Positions 45,871-54,532 are shown, numbered from the stretch's first letter. The stretch: DNA of 64,000 bases from Thiobacillus denitrificans ATCC 25259 (GCF_000012745.1 NC_007404.1:1736001-1800000), one strand, 5' to 3'. Numbers and translations are program-made. Notes: a model not told the origin generated them from the sequence alone.

Positions 45871-46839
45871 ATGCCAAGTTCCGACCAACTCAAGGCTTTG
45901 TTGCGCGCGCATATCGATGGCGACGAAGAACGGTTCAGCACCGTCGCCATGCAACTGGCCGCCCATGAAGCGCGCATTGGCCACGGAAAGCTGGCGCTCG
46001 AACTGCGGGACCTCATCGACAAGGCCAAAACGCGCCAAACTCGGCAACCCATCCCTCTGGTTCAGCCGCGCGGAGAGATGGCCGACTTGCTGCAAGCCAG
46101 CTACCCGAAGGCCCGCCTCGCTGACATGGTTTTGGACAACAGCATCCAATCCCGCCTGGATCGGCTCATCCGAGAACAACGCCAAGTTGAAAAGCTGCGT
46201 TCCCACGGCCTCTCCCCGCGGAAAAAACTCCTGTTGGTCGGCCCGCCGGGCACCGGCAAAACGCTTACGGCCTCCGTTCTCGCCGGAGAACTCAACCTGC
46301 CGCTGTTTGTGGTGCGTTTGGACAGCCTCATGACCAAGTTCATGGGCGAGACCGCCGCCAAGCTGCGTCTCATCTTCGACGCCATCCGTCGCACCCGTGC
46401 GGTCTACCTGTTCGACGAATTCGATTCCATTGGCGGGCAGCGCGGTTTGGGTAACGACGTGGGTGAAATCCGTCGAGTGCTCAATAGCTTTTTGCAACTG
46501 ATCGAGCAGGACATGTCCGACAGCCTTCTCATCGCTGCCACCAACCACCCGGACCTACTGGACCATGCCCTGTTCCGCCGTTTCGACGACGTGATCCGCT
46601 ACACCGTCCCAGATGAGCAACTCATTGTTGAGACCCTCAAAACCAAGCTGGCTGGCTACAAAGCCCGCCGACTCGCCTGGAAGACCCTGGCCAAAGCCGC
46701 CTCTGGCCTAAGTCATGGCGACCTCACCCGCGCCTGCGAAGACGCCATCAAAGACGCCATCCTCCATGACCGCCCGATGTTGGAAACGGCGGACATCCGC
46801 GCCACCCTGGAAGAAAGAAAAGCAACCCACGACCGATAA
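45871..46839 (+). CDS. ietA: AAA+ ATPase of an IetA/IetS two-gene module
   Basis: 322 residues from the ATG at 45871 (a TTG three codons upstream is also in frame). N-terminal helical region (MPSSDQLKALLRAHIDGDEERF...ELRDLID), then one AAA+ module: Walker A GPPGTGKT at 124-131, Walker B VYLFDEFDS near 180, sensor ATNHP, arginine finger FRRFD near 235, and a C-terminal lid. The pair with a downstream subtilase is the arrangement of IetA/IetS, first described as a stability and incompatibility module of plasmid pTiC58, where IetA behaves as antitoxin, and later reported as anti-phage (ietAS). 20 bases upstream of ietS. Confidence 0.88.
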   Translation: MPSSDQLKALLRAHIDGDEERFSTVAMQLAAHEARIGHGKLALELRDLIDKAKTRQTRQPIPLVQPRGEMADLLQASYPKARLADMVLDNSIQSRLDRLIREQRQVEKLRSHGLSPRKKLLLVGPPGTGKTLTASVLAGELNLPLFVVRLDSLMTKFMGETAAKLRLIFDAIRRTRAVYLFDEFDSIGGQRGLGNDVGEIRRVLNSFLQLIEQDMSDSLLIAATNHPDLLDHALFRRFDDVIRYTVPDEQLIVETLKTKLAGYKARRLAWKTLAKAASGLSHGDLTRACEDAIKDAILHDRPMLETADIRATLEERKATHDR

Positions 46840-46859
46840 CCCACCGACCGGAGGAGGCT

Positions 46860-49352
46860 ATGGCAGAACGTCTGCCCCACCTGATCTTCAACAGCACAGC
46901 AATAACAAAGCAGTACCAACGACCCAGCCGCAAGATTGACATCGAATTCCCCCTTAAGGAGCGAGACCGCCAGCAGCACGGCGCACAACTTCTGGAAGCT
47001 TTGCGCCAAGCCAAAACTCAGGAACCCGGCATCATCTCGGGACAGCAGACATTGGGCCGCGATGCCGAATTCACTGGCGTGTACCTAACTTTCGAAAGCG
47101 ACCCTGGTTTTGAACTGGCCTTCGAAAGCTTGGGCTTCGCCCCGAGCAGAATCGAACTACTGGTGGTCAAGCAGGAAGGCGAACGAATGCTAGCCACCGT
47201 TTTCGTACCGGAAGGCAAAATCGGCTACTTCATCCGTCGGGTGGAGGCTTATCTAAATGAGGGTAAGGACAAACCCAACAAGAAGGGCGAACTCCGGCCC
47301 CAATACAAAAAACTGGTGGAAAGCATCGCCTCCATCCGTTTGGCCGCGTTGGAAGCTCTCTGGACCGACAGCCCCGATCTGTTCCCGCGCGATGAAACGC
47401 CGATCTGGTGGGAAGTCTGGCTGCGCATCGGGGACGGTTTCGATGAAGTCGGTTTCTTCCGCACCCACGCCGCACAACTGAATTTAGAAGTGGCCGATGA
47501 CGAAGTGCGTTTTCTCGAACGCTGTGTAGTCCTGGTGCGTGGCAGCCGCAGTCAACTCGCCCGTTCCCTGCAACTTTTGGGTGGCATGGCTGAACTGCGC
47601 AAAGCGAAACAGAATGCCGAGCACTACACGACCATGAATGCTGTGCAACAGCACGCTGCCGTTGCTGTCGCCGCGCAGTATCTTCAGACACCAGGGCCGG
47701 ATGCCCCTGCTGTCTGCATATTGGACACTGGCGTCAGTCAGGATCACCCGCTGCTGGCCCCCTTCCTTGATGCCCATGACAAACATGCCTGCCACCCGGA
47801 TTGGGGAACCCATGATCATGATCGGTTGGGCCACGGCACCGCCATGGCCGGTCTCGCTTTGCACGGCGATCTGAGCGAAACCTTGGCCCAGCAGCCTTTT
47901 CCTTCTCCGAGTCACCGCTTGGAGTCGGTCAAAGTCTTGCCGCCCACCGGCGACAACCCACCTCATCTTTACGGCTATCGGTATAGCCAAGCGATGGACC
48001 GCGTGACGATTACCGCACCCCACCGCCGCCGCACCTTCTGTTCTGCCGTGACTACCACCGACTCCCGCGACCGAGGTCGACCCTCATCTTGGTCAGCGCA
48101 GTTGGACAAGCTGGCAAGCGGCATGGAAGACGGTACGCAACGCCTGATCTTCCAGACTGCCGGTAACGCCGAGCATTCCAACATTACTGACTACCCCGCC
48201 AGCAACGCCCTCGACGGCATCCACGACCCGGCCCAATCCTGGAACGTACTCACCGTCGGGGCCTACACAGGCAAGTGGCAGATTGACGAGGCAACCTACC
48301 CGGGTCGCCAGCCCATTGCCCCGGCGGGCGCACTCGCACCTACCAGTTGCACCGCCGTGAGTTGGCCCACCAGCGGACGCCAGAAATGGCCCAACAAACC
48401 GGACGTCGTATTGGAAGGCGGCAATTGGGCGCTGGACCCCGCTTTCAACTTCGCCGAAGACCTAGACAGCCTGCAACTCCTCAGTACCGGGCACGAACCA
48501 CACACTAGGCCGCTGGTCACTTTCGGCGAGACCAGCGCCGCCACCGCCCTGGCCGCCCGCATGGCGGCTGTATTGCAAAGCCACTACCCCGACCTCTGGC
48601 CTGAAACCTTGCGCGCCCTGCTGGTCCACTCGTCGCAATGGACGTCGGCCATGAGGGCGGCGGTTGGCAACCTTCAGGTCAAGGGCAACGTTCGCCAGTT
48701 GCTTCGTACCTGCGGCTTCGGCGTGCCGCAACTCGACGACGCCCTATGGAGCGCAAAACACGCCCTGACGCTGATCGTACAGGACGAGATGCAACCCTTC
48801 ACTACTGGAGAGAACAGCACGATCCGCGCTCGCGACATCCACTACCACGCCCTGCCCTGGCCGGCAGAGGCGCTGCGGGCGTTGCCACTGGGTACGCAGG
48901 TCGAGATGCGCGTCACCCTGTCCTACTTCATCCAGCCCAATCCCGGCCAACGCGGTTGGAGCGGAAAATTCAGCTATGCCTCCCACGGCCTGCGCTTCCG
49001 AGTAAAAGCGCCGGGGGAAAGCCACGAAGCCTTCGAACAACGCATAAATCAGGCCGCCCGCGACGAGGAATACGAACGCACTGGCGTCAGCGACAGTGAT
49101 TTCTGGGTAGTCGGCTCCGACACCCGCGAACTCGGCTCATTGCATTCCGACCTCTGGCAAGGCACGTCCGAGCAACTCGCCGATTGCGGCTACCTCGCCA
49201 TCTACCCCGTCACCGGCTGGTGGCGCACCCGCAAAGCCCTGAACCGCTGGCACTCCCGCGCCCGCTACGCCCTTGTGGTCAGCATCCGCACTCCCGAGGA
49301 GTTGGTGGATATCTACACGCCAGTGGCGGCGGAAATTGGCATCGCGGTCTGA
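46860..49352 (+). CDS. ietS: Subtilisin-like serine protease of the IetA/IetS module
   Basis: 830 residues, no signal peptide, so cytoplasmic. A roughly 270-residue N-terminal domain of unknown fold precedes an S8 peptidase: Asp 289 in VCILDTGVSQDHP, His 325 in GHGTAMAG, oxyanion Asn near 436 (TAGNAEHS), Ser 559 in GETSAATALAA. A C-terminal domain of about 250 residues follows. The full triad argues for activity. Strong GGAGGAGG ribosome site. In the pTiC58 system the protease is the toxic partner held in check by the ATPase; here it is the main cargo of the element. Confidence 0.9.
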   Translation: MAERLPHLIFNSTAITKQYQRPSRKIDIEFPLKERDRQQHGAQLLEALRQAKTQEPGIISGQQTLGRDAEFTGVYLTFESDPGFELAFESLGFAPSRIELLVVKQEGERMLATVFVPEGKIGYFIRRVEAYLNEGKDKPNKKGELRPQYKKLVESIASIRLAALEALWTDSPDLFPRDETPIWWEVWLRIGDGFDEVGFFRTHAAQLNLEVADDEVRFLERCVVLVRGSRSQLARSLQLLGGMAELRKAKQNAEHYTTMNAVQQHAAVAVAAQYLQTPGPDAPAVCILDTGVSQDHPLLAPFLDAHDKHACHPDWGTHDHDRLGHGTAMAGLALHGDLSETLAQQPFPSPSHRLESVKVLPPTGDNPPHLYGYRYSQAMDRVTITAPHRRRTFCSAVTTTDSRDRGRPSSWSAQLDKLASGMEDGTQRLIFQTAGNAEHSNITDYPASNALDGIHDPAQSWNVLTVGAYTGKWQIDEATYPGRQPIAPAGALAPTSCTAVSWPTSGRQKWPNKPDVVLEGGNWALDPAFNFAEDLDSLQLLSTGHEPHTRPLVTFGETSAATALAARMAAVLQSHYPDLWPETLRALLVHSSQWTSAMRAAVGNLQVKGNVRQLLRTCGFGVPQLDDALWSAKHALTLIVQDEMQPFTTGENSTIRARDIHYHALPWPAEALRALPLGTQVEMRVTLSYFIQPNPGQRGWSGKFSYASHGLRFRVKAPGESHEAFEQRINQAARDEEYERTGVSDSDFWVVGSDTRELGSLHSDLWQGTSEQLADCGYLAIYPVTGWWRTRKALNRWHSRARYALVVSIRTPEELVDIYTPVAAEIGIAV

Positions 49353-49612
49353 ATGAACAGGGTAAGCCATGCGCGCCGACCCACCGCTCAAAGCGACAGG
49401 TATGCGCTGATTCCCGCCGTTTCGCAGCATCAAGCGAGAATGACCGAAAACCCGTTCTGAAACCCTCGTCGTCGGCCTTTCCGTCGACTCGGCGCGCTGT
49501 GGGGAACTGGCGGACCTGTGGACGGGTGCGAAGCAGCCGTCCACCAGGCTGTCCAGCAGGCTTTAGCCTGTGGGCAGGCCAGTTGTCCACGGCCCATGTC
49601 GTAGCCACCGGA
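49353..49612. other. 260-bp convergent gap with DnaA-box-like words
   Basis: Between the convergent 3' ends of ietS and the initiator gene. TTCCCCACA (minus, 49506-49498), a CCGTCCACA-like word around 49517-49525 (minus) and TTGTCCACG (49583-49591) resemble degenerate DnaA boxes. A small hairpin CAGGCT-TT-AGCCTG lies around 49557-49570. No gene. Confidence 0.35.
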
Positions 49613-50575
49613 TCAGGATCGTGACAACCGGTTTGCGCTTGCTACGCGACCGCGCATGCCCGCTGGCATAAGCTGCTCACCCACGGCCAGCGCAGCGGTG
49701 TCCTGCGCTACTTGATGCTTATGCCTGACCTCACCCGCGGCGCGGTGGGAAGCAGCCGCCTGGTCGGCCGTTTTACGGTGCACACGCTGCTTAATCCGCG
49801 CCGCAACGGAGCCCGGCACCGGCTCTTTTCCGGCATTGACCAACGCTGCGACCGCGGCGCCAATCTCGTCAGGTCCGTGGGCACGCTCAATGCGCTCAGC
49901 TTCCAGTTCGTCATCAGCGTTCCAAGTGACAATCCCCGATGATCGCTGCCGCCTGCGTTTGTTGTTGTCACTTGATCGAGGCGCAGCAGCGCTGTAGCGC
50001 GCGCGTGTGTGCGGTGCTGCTTCTTTTTCTATATCCTCTTCTATCTCTTTATTAGATTCCGGATAAGCCGGAGTCTTGTTTCCCTGCTTTCCCGATCGTT
50101 GTTTCCCTATTTTCCCGATTCTAGATTCCTGCTTTCCCGGATTCTTGTTTCCCGGTTTTTCCGAAACTGGCGTTTTTATTGGCTTTCCGGCGAGAAAATC
50201 AAAGTATTTCGCGGGATCAACCCGGTAGTGCAGCCTAGCCGGAATGCCGGCCCGCCTCTCCTCCAACAACCCGAGCACAATGAGTTTTTTTCGTACCAAC
50301 TTCTGCGCATCGGGTGAGAGGCCAAGACAAAACTCCCAGCTCCCCATTGTCGCGAATATGCTTTCTTTTTCATTGTCCGGAAGCCACGCCCCCCCGGTTT
50401 GGGCCAGGAAAAACCACCCCTCTTTTTCCGGGTTGTCTATCAGGGCGGACAAGTAAGCGGCCTGCGCCAGAAAGGCGGCGGCCTGGAGATCTCCATCGAG
50501 TCGCCGCACCAGACCAAGAGGTATCGACAGGCGAGGCCCTTCAAGGGCCAGGATGACACGAGCCTCGCGTGTCAT
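49613..50575 (-). CDS. Probable replication initiation protein with internal iterons
   Basis: 320 residues. The N-terminal ~130 residues form a winged-helix-like domain (TREARVILALEG..., LVRRLDGDLQAAAFLAQAAYLSALI..., WEFCLGLSPDAQKLVRKKLIVLGLLEERRAG), as in phage and plasmid initiators of the O/DnaD-like type. A Gly-Lys-Gln-Asn-rich linker (about 138-175) is encoded by a 23-bp tandem repeat array. The C-terminal part is basic and helical. The ATG overlaps the stop of the upstream HTH gene (ATGA). The exact family is not certain; function is inferred from domain layout, iterons and context. Confidence 0.65.
   Translation of the reverse strand: MTREARVILALEGPRLSIPLGLVRRLDGDLQAAAFLAQAAYLSALIDNPEKEGWFFLAQTGGAWLPDNEKESIFATMGSWEFCLGLSPDAQKLVRKKLIVLGLLEERRAGIPARLHYRVDPAKYFDFLAGKPIKTPVSEKPGNKNPGKQESRIGKIGKQRSGKQGNKTPAYPESNKEIEEDIEKEAAPHTRARYSAAAPRSSDNNKRRRQRSSGIVTWNADDELEAERIERAHGPDEIGAAVAALVNAGKEPVPGSVAARIKQRVHRKTADQAAASHRAAGEVRHKHQVAQDTAALAVGEQLMPAGMRGRVASANRLSRS
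50053..50167. repeat. Five tandem 23-bp iterons inside the initiator gene
   Basis: Units at 50053-50075, 50076-50098, 50099-50121, 50122-50144 and 50145-50167, with no gaps. Units 2 and 3 share TTGTTTCCCT...TTCCCGAT; unit 4 shares TAGATTCC and CCGGA with unit 1. The 23-bp period is not a multiple of three, so protein repetition cannot explain it. Probable replication-origin iterons. Confidence 0.75.
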
Positions 50576-50925
50576 GCTCCACACCCTTCCACGAGTTCGA
50601 GCGACTGCTGTGCTCGGAGTTCGCGGACGGACAGGCCCAGGCGTTCTGCCTCAAGCTCTTCTTTCTTGGTAGGCCTCCCTCGCTGGGATCGCTTAACTGT
50701 CTCTCCGCTGGCCTGGTCCATGAAGCGCGCCAGCACGTCAAGCCGCACCCACCTGCGCCCACCCAGCGAGTAGGTAGACACGGGGAATCTGCCAGTGTGC
50801 AGTCGGTTGCGTGTGGTTTGATCCGCCCAGCCGAATGCCGCCCGGCCGGCTTCGATCGCGAGTATGGACGCGCGCCCAGGGAAAAGCCCCTGGAGGAAAA
50901 TGAGTGTTTGATTCTGAGAGGACAC
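50572..50925 (-). CDS. Winged-helix/MerR-AlpA-like DNA-binding protein
   Basis: 117 residues. Central motif AFGWADQTTRNRLHTGRFPVSTYSLGGRRWVRLDVLARFMD resembles AlpA/excisionase-type helix-turn-helix with a following wing. The C-terminus is charged (RSQRGRPTKKEELEAERLGLSVRELRAQQSLELVEG) with an AT-hook-like RGRP. Translationally coupled to the initiator gene. Candidate regulator of replication or excisionase. A strong promoter with an unusually long leader lies about 350 bases upstream. Confidence 0.68.
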   Translation of the reverse strand: MSSQNQTLIFLQGLFPGRASILAIEAGRAAFGWADQTTRNRLHTGRFPVSTYSLGGRRWVRLDVLARFMDQASGETVKRSQRGRPTKKEELEAERLGLSVRELRAQQSLELVEGCGA

Positions 50926-51275
50926 GATACACCTTTCGCGTTTCTCGACTCACCTCATCGGATGAATCGATAACGCGGCTAGCCTTCTTCAGGCTCAGGG
51001 CATCGCTGTCGGGGCGCGGGCTGTTGGCAGGCCTATTAGTGCGCGACGTGGGTTCCGTTTAATGAGAGGGCTGCCACCCTCCAAACCACCACACCCGGTC
51101 AGGCATTCGCAGGCATCCACTCATCGGCCTTTTCCACACCCCCAGGTCGCCGCTTGCTGGAAGTGTGGCCGGTTCCGCGCACCCCGCCGGTCGTAGCCGG
51201 AAATTAGCAGGTTTCGGATCGCCACCCTCCCCCGCGGATGCTCTTTGGTCAGTGCTAAGCCCGCCTGACGAAAAA
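50926..51275 (-). other. About 350-base untranslated leader of the HTH-initiator operon
   Basis: No open frame of note is seen between the promoter at 51276-51305 and the HTH start at 50925. Contains CCACAC/GTGTGG inverted words around 51133-51171. It could hold an antisense RNA or attenuation control of replication; nothing decisive is visible. Confidence 0.4.
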
Positions 51276-51305
51276 AGTATACCGAGGCTGCCCGGCCGCG
51301 GTCAA
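51276..51305 (-). promoter_or_regulatory. Sigma-70 promoter reading into the HTH-initiator operon
   Basis: TTGACC (51305-51300), an 18-bp spacer and TATACT (51281-51276). Confidence 0.7.
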
Positions 51306-51315
51306 TGCAAAAGGC

Positions 51316-51334
51316 CGGGAAAATCCGGGAAAAT
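51316..51334 (+). repeat. Paired CGGGAAAAT motif, candidate integrase arm site (right)
   Basis: Two CGGGAAAAT copies at a 10-bp period, in the same orientation and spacing as the pair at 31395-31413, 72 bp inside the right attachment repeat. Confidence 0.6.
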
Positions 51335-51350
51335 TTTGTGAGAAAATTTA

Positions 51351-51388
51351 GGTATGAATCGGTATGAAGGAGTATACCAATTCATACT
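51351..51388. repeat. GGTATGAA direct and inverted repeats near the right border
   Basis: GGTATGAA at 51351-51358 and 51361-51368 (10-bp period), facing GTATACC (51372-51378) and TTCATACT (51381-51388). Candidate excisionase or host-factor sites adjacent to the attachment core. Confidence 0.5.
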
Positions 51389-51405
51389 AAGTTATTGATT
51401 TTATT

Positions 51406-51491
<86 letters not shown>

Positions 51492-51524
51492 GGCCCGGCC
51501 GCAAAACCTCCAACGAATAAGTGT

Positions 51525-51553
51525 AATATAATCAACGCGATGGTGTCACCCAA
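51525..51553 (-). promoter_or_regulatory. Candidate promoter of tRNA-Leu
   Basis: TTGGGT (51553-51548), a 17-bp spacer and TATATT (51530-51525), about 30 bases before the mature 5' end. A TATAAT on the opposite strand (51527-51532) overlaps it and may serve hpnC. Confidence 0.5.
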
Positions 51554-51567
51554 GCGGGCTCGGCATC

Positions 51568-52413
51568 GTGTCTAAGTCATTATTCCCATTCCGTTTTTTA
51601 TTGCCGGTGCCGGTCGACCACTACGAAAACTTCCCCGTCGCGTCCTGGCTGCTGCCCGGGCGGCTACGGGAACCGGTAAGCGCCATCTATCGCTTCGCCC
51701 GCAGCGCGGACGACCTCGCCGACGAGGGCGACGCACCGCCCAGGGCTCGCCTGCAGGAATTGGCGCGCTACCACAGCGAACTCGACCGTATCGAACGCGG
51801 TGAAATTCCCGACGACCCGATCTTCGGGCGCCTCGCCGCCGCTATTCGGGCGCACGCGCTGCCGCTCACGCCGTTTCGCGACCTTCTGTCCGCCTTCGCG
51901 CAGGACATCGAGAAAACCCGCTACGCCAGCTTCGGCGAGGTCATGGATTATTGCAGGCGCTCGGCCAATCCGGTCGGACGCCTGATGCTGCATCTGTACG
52001 GCGACCACGACCCGCGCCACCAGGCCTATTCAGACGCCATCTGCAGCAGCCTGCAACTGATCAACTTCCTGCAGGACGTCGCGATCGACTATGCCAAGGG
52101 CCGCATTTATCTGCCGCAGGACGAACTCGCCGCACATCACGTCAGCGAGGCGCAAATTGCCGCGGGCGATGCCGGCGGGCTCTGGCGCATGATGATGCAT
52201 AAACAGATCGAACGCGCCCGCAAGCTGCTGCAGGCCGGCGCACCGCTCGGGCGCGCGCTCGACGGACGCATCGGGCTCGAACTCCGGGTAACGATTCGCG
52301 GCGGCGAAACGATCCTGCGCAAGCTTCACGCCGATCCGGGCTGCGTGTTCGGTGCACGTCCCGTCCTCGGCAAGAGGGACTGGATCGTCATGCTCGCGCG
52401 CAGCGTTCTCTGA
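51568..52413 (+). CDS. hpnC: Squalene synthase HpnC (hydroxysqualene synthase)
   Basis: 281 residues. Trans-isoprenyl diphosphate synthase-like fold with both Asp-rich motifs: SADDLADEGD (first) and INFLQDVAIDYAKGRIYLPQDEL (second). HpnC, HpnD and HpnE together convert two farnesyl diphosphates into squalene via presqualene diphosphate and hydroxysqualene, the precursor of hopanoids. GTG start. The gene begins the hpnCDE operon directly next to the tRNA-Leu promoter region. Confidence 0.93.
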   Translation: MSKSLFPFRFLLPVPVDHYENFPVASWLLPGRLREPVSAIYRFARSADDLADEGDAPPRARLQELARYHSELDRIERGEIPDDPIFGRLAAAIRAHALPLTPFRDLLSAFAQDIEKTRYASFGEVMDYCRRSANPVGRLMLHLYGDHDPRHQAYSDAICSSLQLINFLQDVAIDYAKGRIYLPQDELAAHHVSEAQIAAGDAGGLWRMMMHKQIERARKLLQAGAPLGRALDGRIGLELRVTIRGGETILRKLHADPGCVFGARPVLGKRDWIVMLARSVL

Positions 52414-52415
52414 AG

Positions 52416-53261
52416 ATGGACGCGCATCGCTACTGCCAGGAGCGCGCCGCCGCAAGCGGCTCCAGCTTCTACTACAGTTTCGTCTTCCTGCCGACCGAAG
52501 TGCGCCGCGCGATTACTGCGTTCTACGCACTGTGCCGCGAGCTCGACGACGTCGTCGACGAATGCCACGAGCGCCAGTTGGCCGAACTCAAGCTCGCCTG
52601 GTGGCGGGAGGAAATCGGCCGCTTTGCCGCAGGCGCGGCGACCCACCCCGCGACCCGCGCACTCGCCGACACCGCGCGGGGAGCGAGCGTCCAACCCGCG
52701 CTACTGCTGGAAATCGTCGACGGCATGGCGATGGATCTCGAGCACGCCCGCTACGCCGACTTCCGCGCGCTCAAACTCTATTGCCATCGGGCGGCCAGCG
52801 TCGTCGGCGAAATCGCCGCCGGCATCTTCGAGGGCGCGCGCGGCGAGCACGACCGCGAAGTCCGCCGCTACGCGCACGAACTCGGACTCGCCTTCCAGCT
52901 GACGAACATCATCCGCGACGTCGGGGAAGACGCGCGACGCGGCCGCATCTATCTCCCGCTCGACGAAATGGCGCGCTTCGGCGTCGCCGAGGCCGACGTG
53001 CTTGAAGGCCGCGACACCCCCGCGTTTCGGGCCCTGATGCAGTTTCAATACGAGCGGGCGGTCGCGCATTACGAGCGCGCACTCGCCACGCTGCCGAGCG
53101 CCGCGCGGCGGGCCCAACGTCCCGGCCTCGTGATGGCCGCGATCTACCGCAGCCTGCTGGATGAAATCCGCCGCGACGGCTTTCCGGTTTTGCGCGCGCG
53201 CATCGCACTGACGCCCTTGCGCAAGCTTTGGCTCGCCAGCCGCACCTGGCTCTTTCCATGA
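52416..53261 (+). CDS. hpnD: Presqualene diphosphate synthase HpnD
   Basis: 281 residues. Squalene/phytoene synthase fold: SFYYSFVFLPTEVRRAITAFYALCRELDDVVDEC (first Asp motif) and LAFQLTNIIRDVGEDARRGRIYLPLDEM (second). Condenses two farnesyl diphosphates to presqualene diphosphate. Two bases after hpnC; 4-bp overlap with hpnE. Confidence 0.94.
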   Translation: MDAHRYCQERAAASGSSFYYSFVFLPTEVRRAITAFYALCRELDDVVDECHERQLAELKLAWWREEIGRFAAGAATHPATRALADTARGASVQPALLLEIVDGMAMDLEHARYADFRALKLYCHRAASVVGEIAAGIFEGARGEHDREVRRYAHELGLAFQLTNIIRDVGEDARRGRIYLPLDEMARFGVAEADVLEGRDTPAFRALMQFQYERAVAHYERALATLPSAARRAQRPGLVMAAIYRSLLDEIRRDGFPVLRARIALTPLRKLWLASRTWLFP

Positions 53262-54532
53262 CGCCGGACGTCGCGGTGGTCGGCGGCGGCTGGGCAGGCT
53301 GCGCCGCGGCGCTCACGCTGGCCGAAGCGGGCGTGCCGGTCACGCTCTACGAAGCCGGGCGCGTCCTCGGCGGGCGCGCGCGCGCCGTCGAACTTGGCGA
53401 CCGCGTTCTCGACAACGGCCAGCACATCCTCCTCGGCGCATACACGAACACGCTCGAACTGATCGCGCGCGTGCATCCCGCGCCGCGCACCCCGCCGCTC
53501 TGGCGGCTGCCGCTCGCCTTCGACCAGCCGCCGGATTTCCGCCTGCGCTGCCCACGGCTCCCGGCGCCGCTCCACCTCGCGGCGGGCCTGCTCGGCGCGC
53601 GCGGGCTCGACTGGCACGAAAAGTTGACTGCAGCGCGCTGGGCGGCGGCGCTGATACGCGGCGCGGCCACGCCTCCCGGGACCGTCAGCGAACTCACGCG
53701 CGGCCAGCCCGAAAAACTGCGCGCCCTGCTGTGGCATCCGCTCTGCATCTCGGCGCTGAACACCCCGCCGGAGACGGCGTCGGCGGCCGTCTTCGCCTCG
53801 GTCATCCGCGCTGCATTCGGCGGCCGGAACGCACACAGCGACCTGCTGCTGCCGCGCAGCGACCTCGGCGAACTGTTCCCCGTTCCGGCCGCGCGGCGGA
53901 TCGTCGACGCGGGCGGCGTGGTGCGCCTCGCCTGCCGTGTCTCCGGCCTCTCCGCCCGCGCCGACGGCATCACGACCCTGCTCGGCGCAGGGAACCAAAC
54001 GCACGCGCACAGCCACGCGATCATCGCCGTTGCGCCGCAGCACGTGAAAGGCCTGGCGGCATCGATTTCCGAGCTCGGCGACGCGGTCGCGATGCTCGCG
54101 CACTACGACTACCAGCCCATCGCGACCGGCTACGTCCAGTACGCGCCGGACTTCCGTTTGCCGAAGCCGTTTCTGGCCCTCGCCGAAGGACCGGCGCAGT
54201 TCGCGTTCGATCGCGGGCAGAGCCATGCTCAGCCGGGCCTCATCGCCTTCGTCGCCAGTGCGGCGGCCGACCTGCCGACGGACTGGCTCGACCGCGCGGA
54301 AGCCCAGTTGAGGCGCAGCGTGCGCCCGGGTCGGCCACAATGGCGCAAACGCATCGTCGAAAAACAGGCCACTTACGCCTGCCGGCCCGGCATGGCGCGC
54401 CCCGCCGTTCGTACGCGGCATCCACGCGTTTTCCTCGCTGGCGACTACACCGCCGGCCCCTATCCCGCGACGCTCGAAAGCGCAACCCAGAGCGGGGTAC
54501 AATCGGCCGCCTCTCTTCTCGAAACGCTATGA
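53258..54532 (+). CDS. hpnE: Squalene-associated FAD-dependent desaturase HpnE
   Basis: 424 residues. FAD/NAD(P)-binding amine-oxidoreductase fold: dinucleotide motif VAVVGGGWAGCAAALTLAEAG at 5-25, then VLGGRARAVELGDRVLDNGQHILLGAY, and the C-terminal FAD-contact GDYTAGPYPATLESATQSG. Reduces hydroxysqualene to squalene in the hpnCDE pathway. The ATG overlaps hpnD (ATGA) and its stop overlaps the SDR gene. Confidence 0.93.
   Translation: MTPDVAVVGGGWAGCAAALTLAEAGVPVTLYEAGRVLGGRARAVELGDRVLDNGQHILLGAYTNTLELIARVHPAPRTPPLWRLPLAFDQPPDFRLRCPRLPAPLHLAAGLLGARGLDWHEKLTAARWAAALIRGAATPPGTVSELTRGQPEKLRALLWHPLCISALNTPPETASAAVFASVIRAAFGGRNAHSDLLLPRSDLGELFPVPAARRIVDAGGVVRLACRVSGLSARADGITTLLGAGNQTHAHSHAIIAVAPQHVKGLAASISELGDAVAMLAHYDYQPIATGYVQYAPDFRLPKPFLALAEGPAQFAFDRGQSHAQPGLIAFVASAAADLPTDWLDRAEAQLRRSVRPGRPQWRKRIVEKQATYACRPGMARPAVRTRHPRVFLAGDYTAGPYPATLESATQSGVQSAASLLETL

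Noticed and set aside
50053-50167. CRISPR-like array
   Set aside because: The units are contiguous with no spacers and lie inside a reading frame; iterons fit better.
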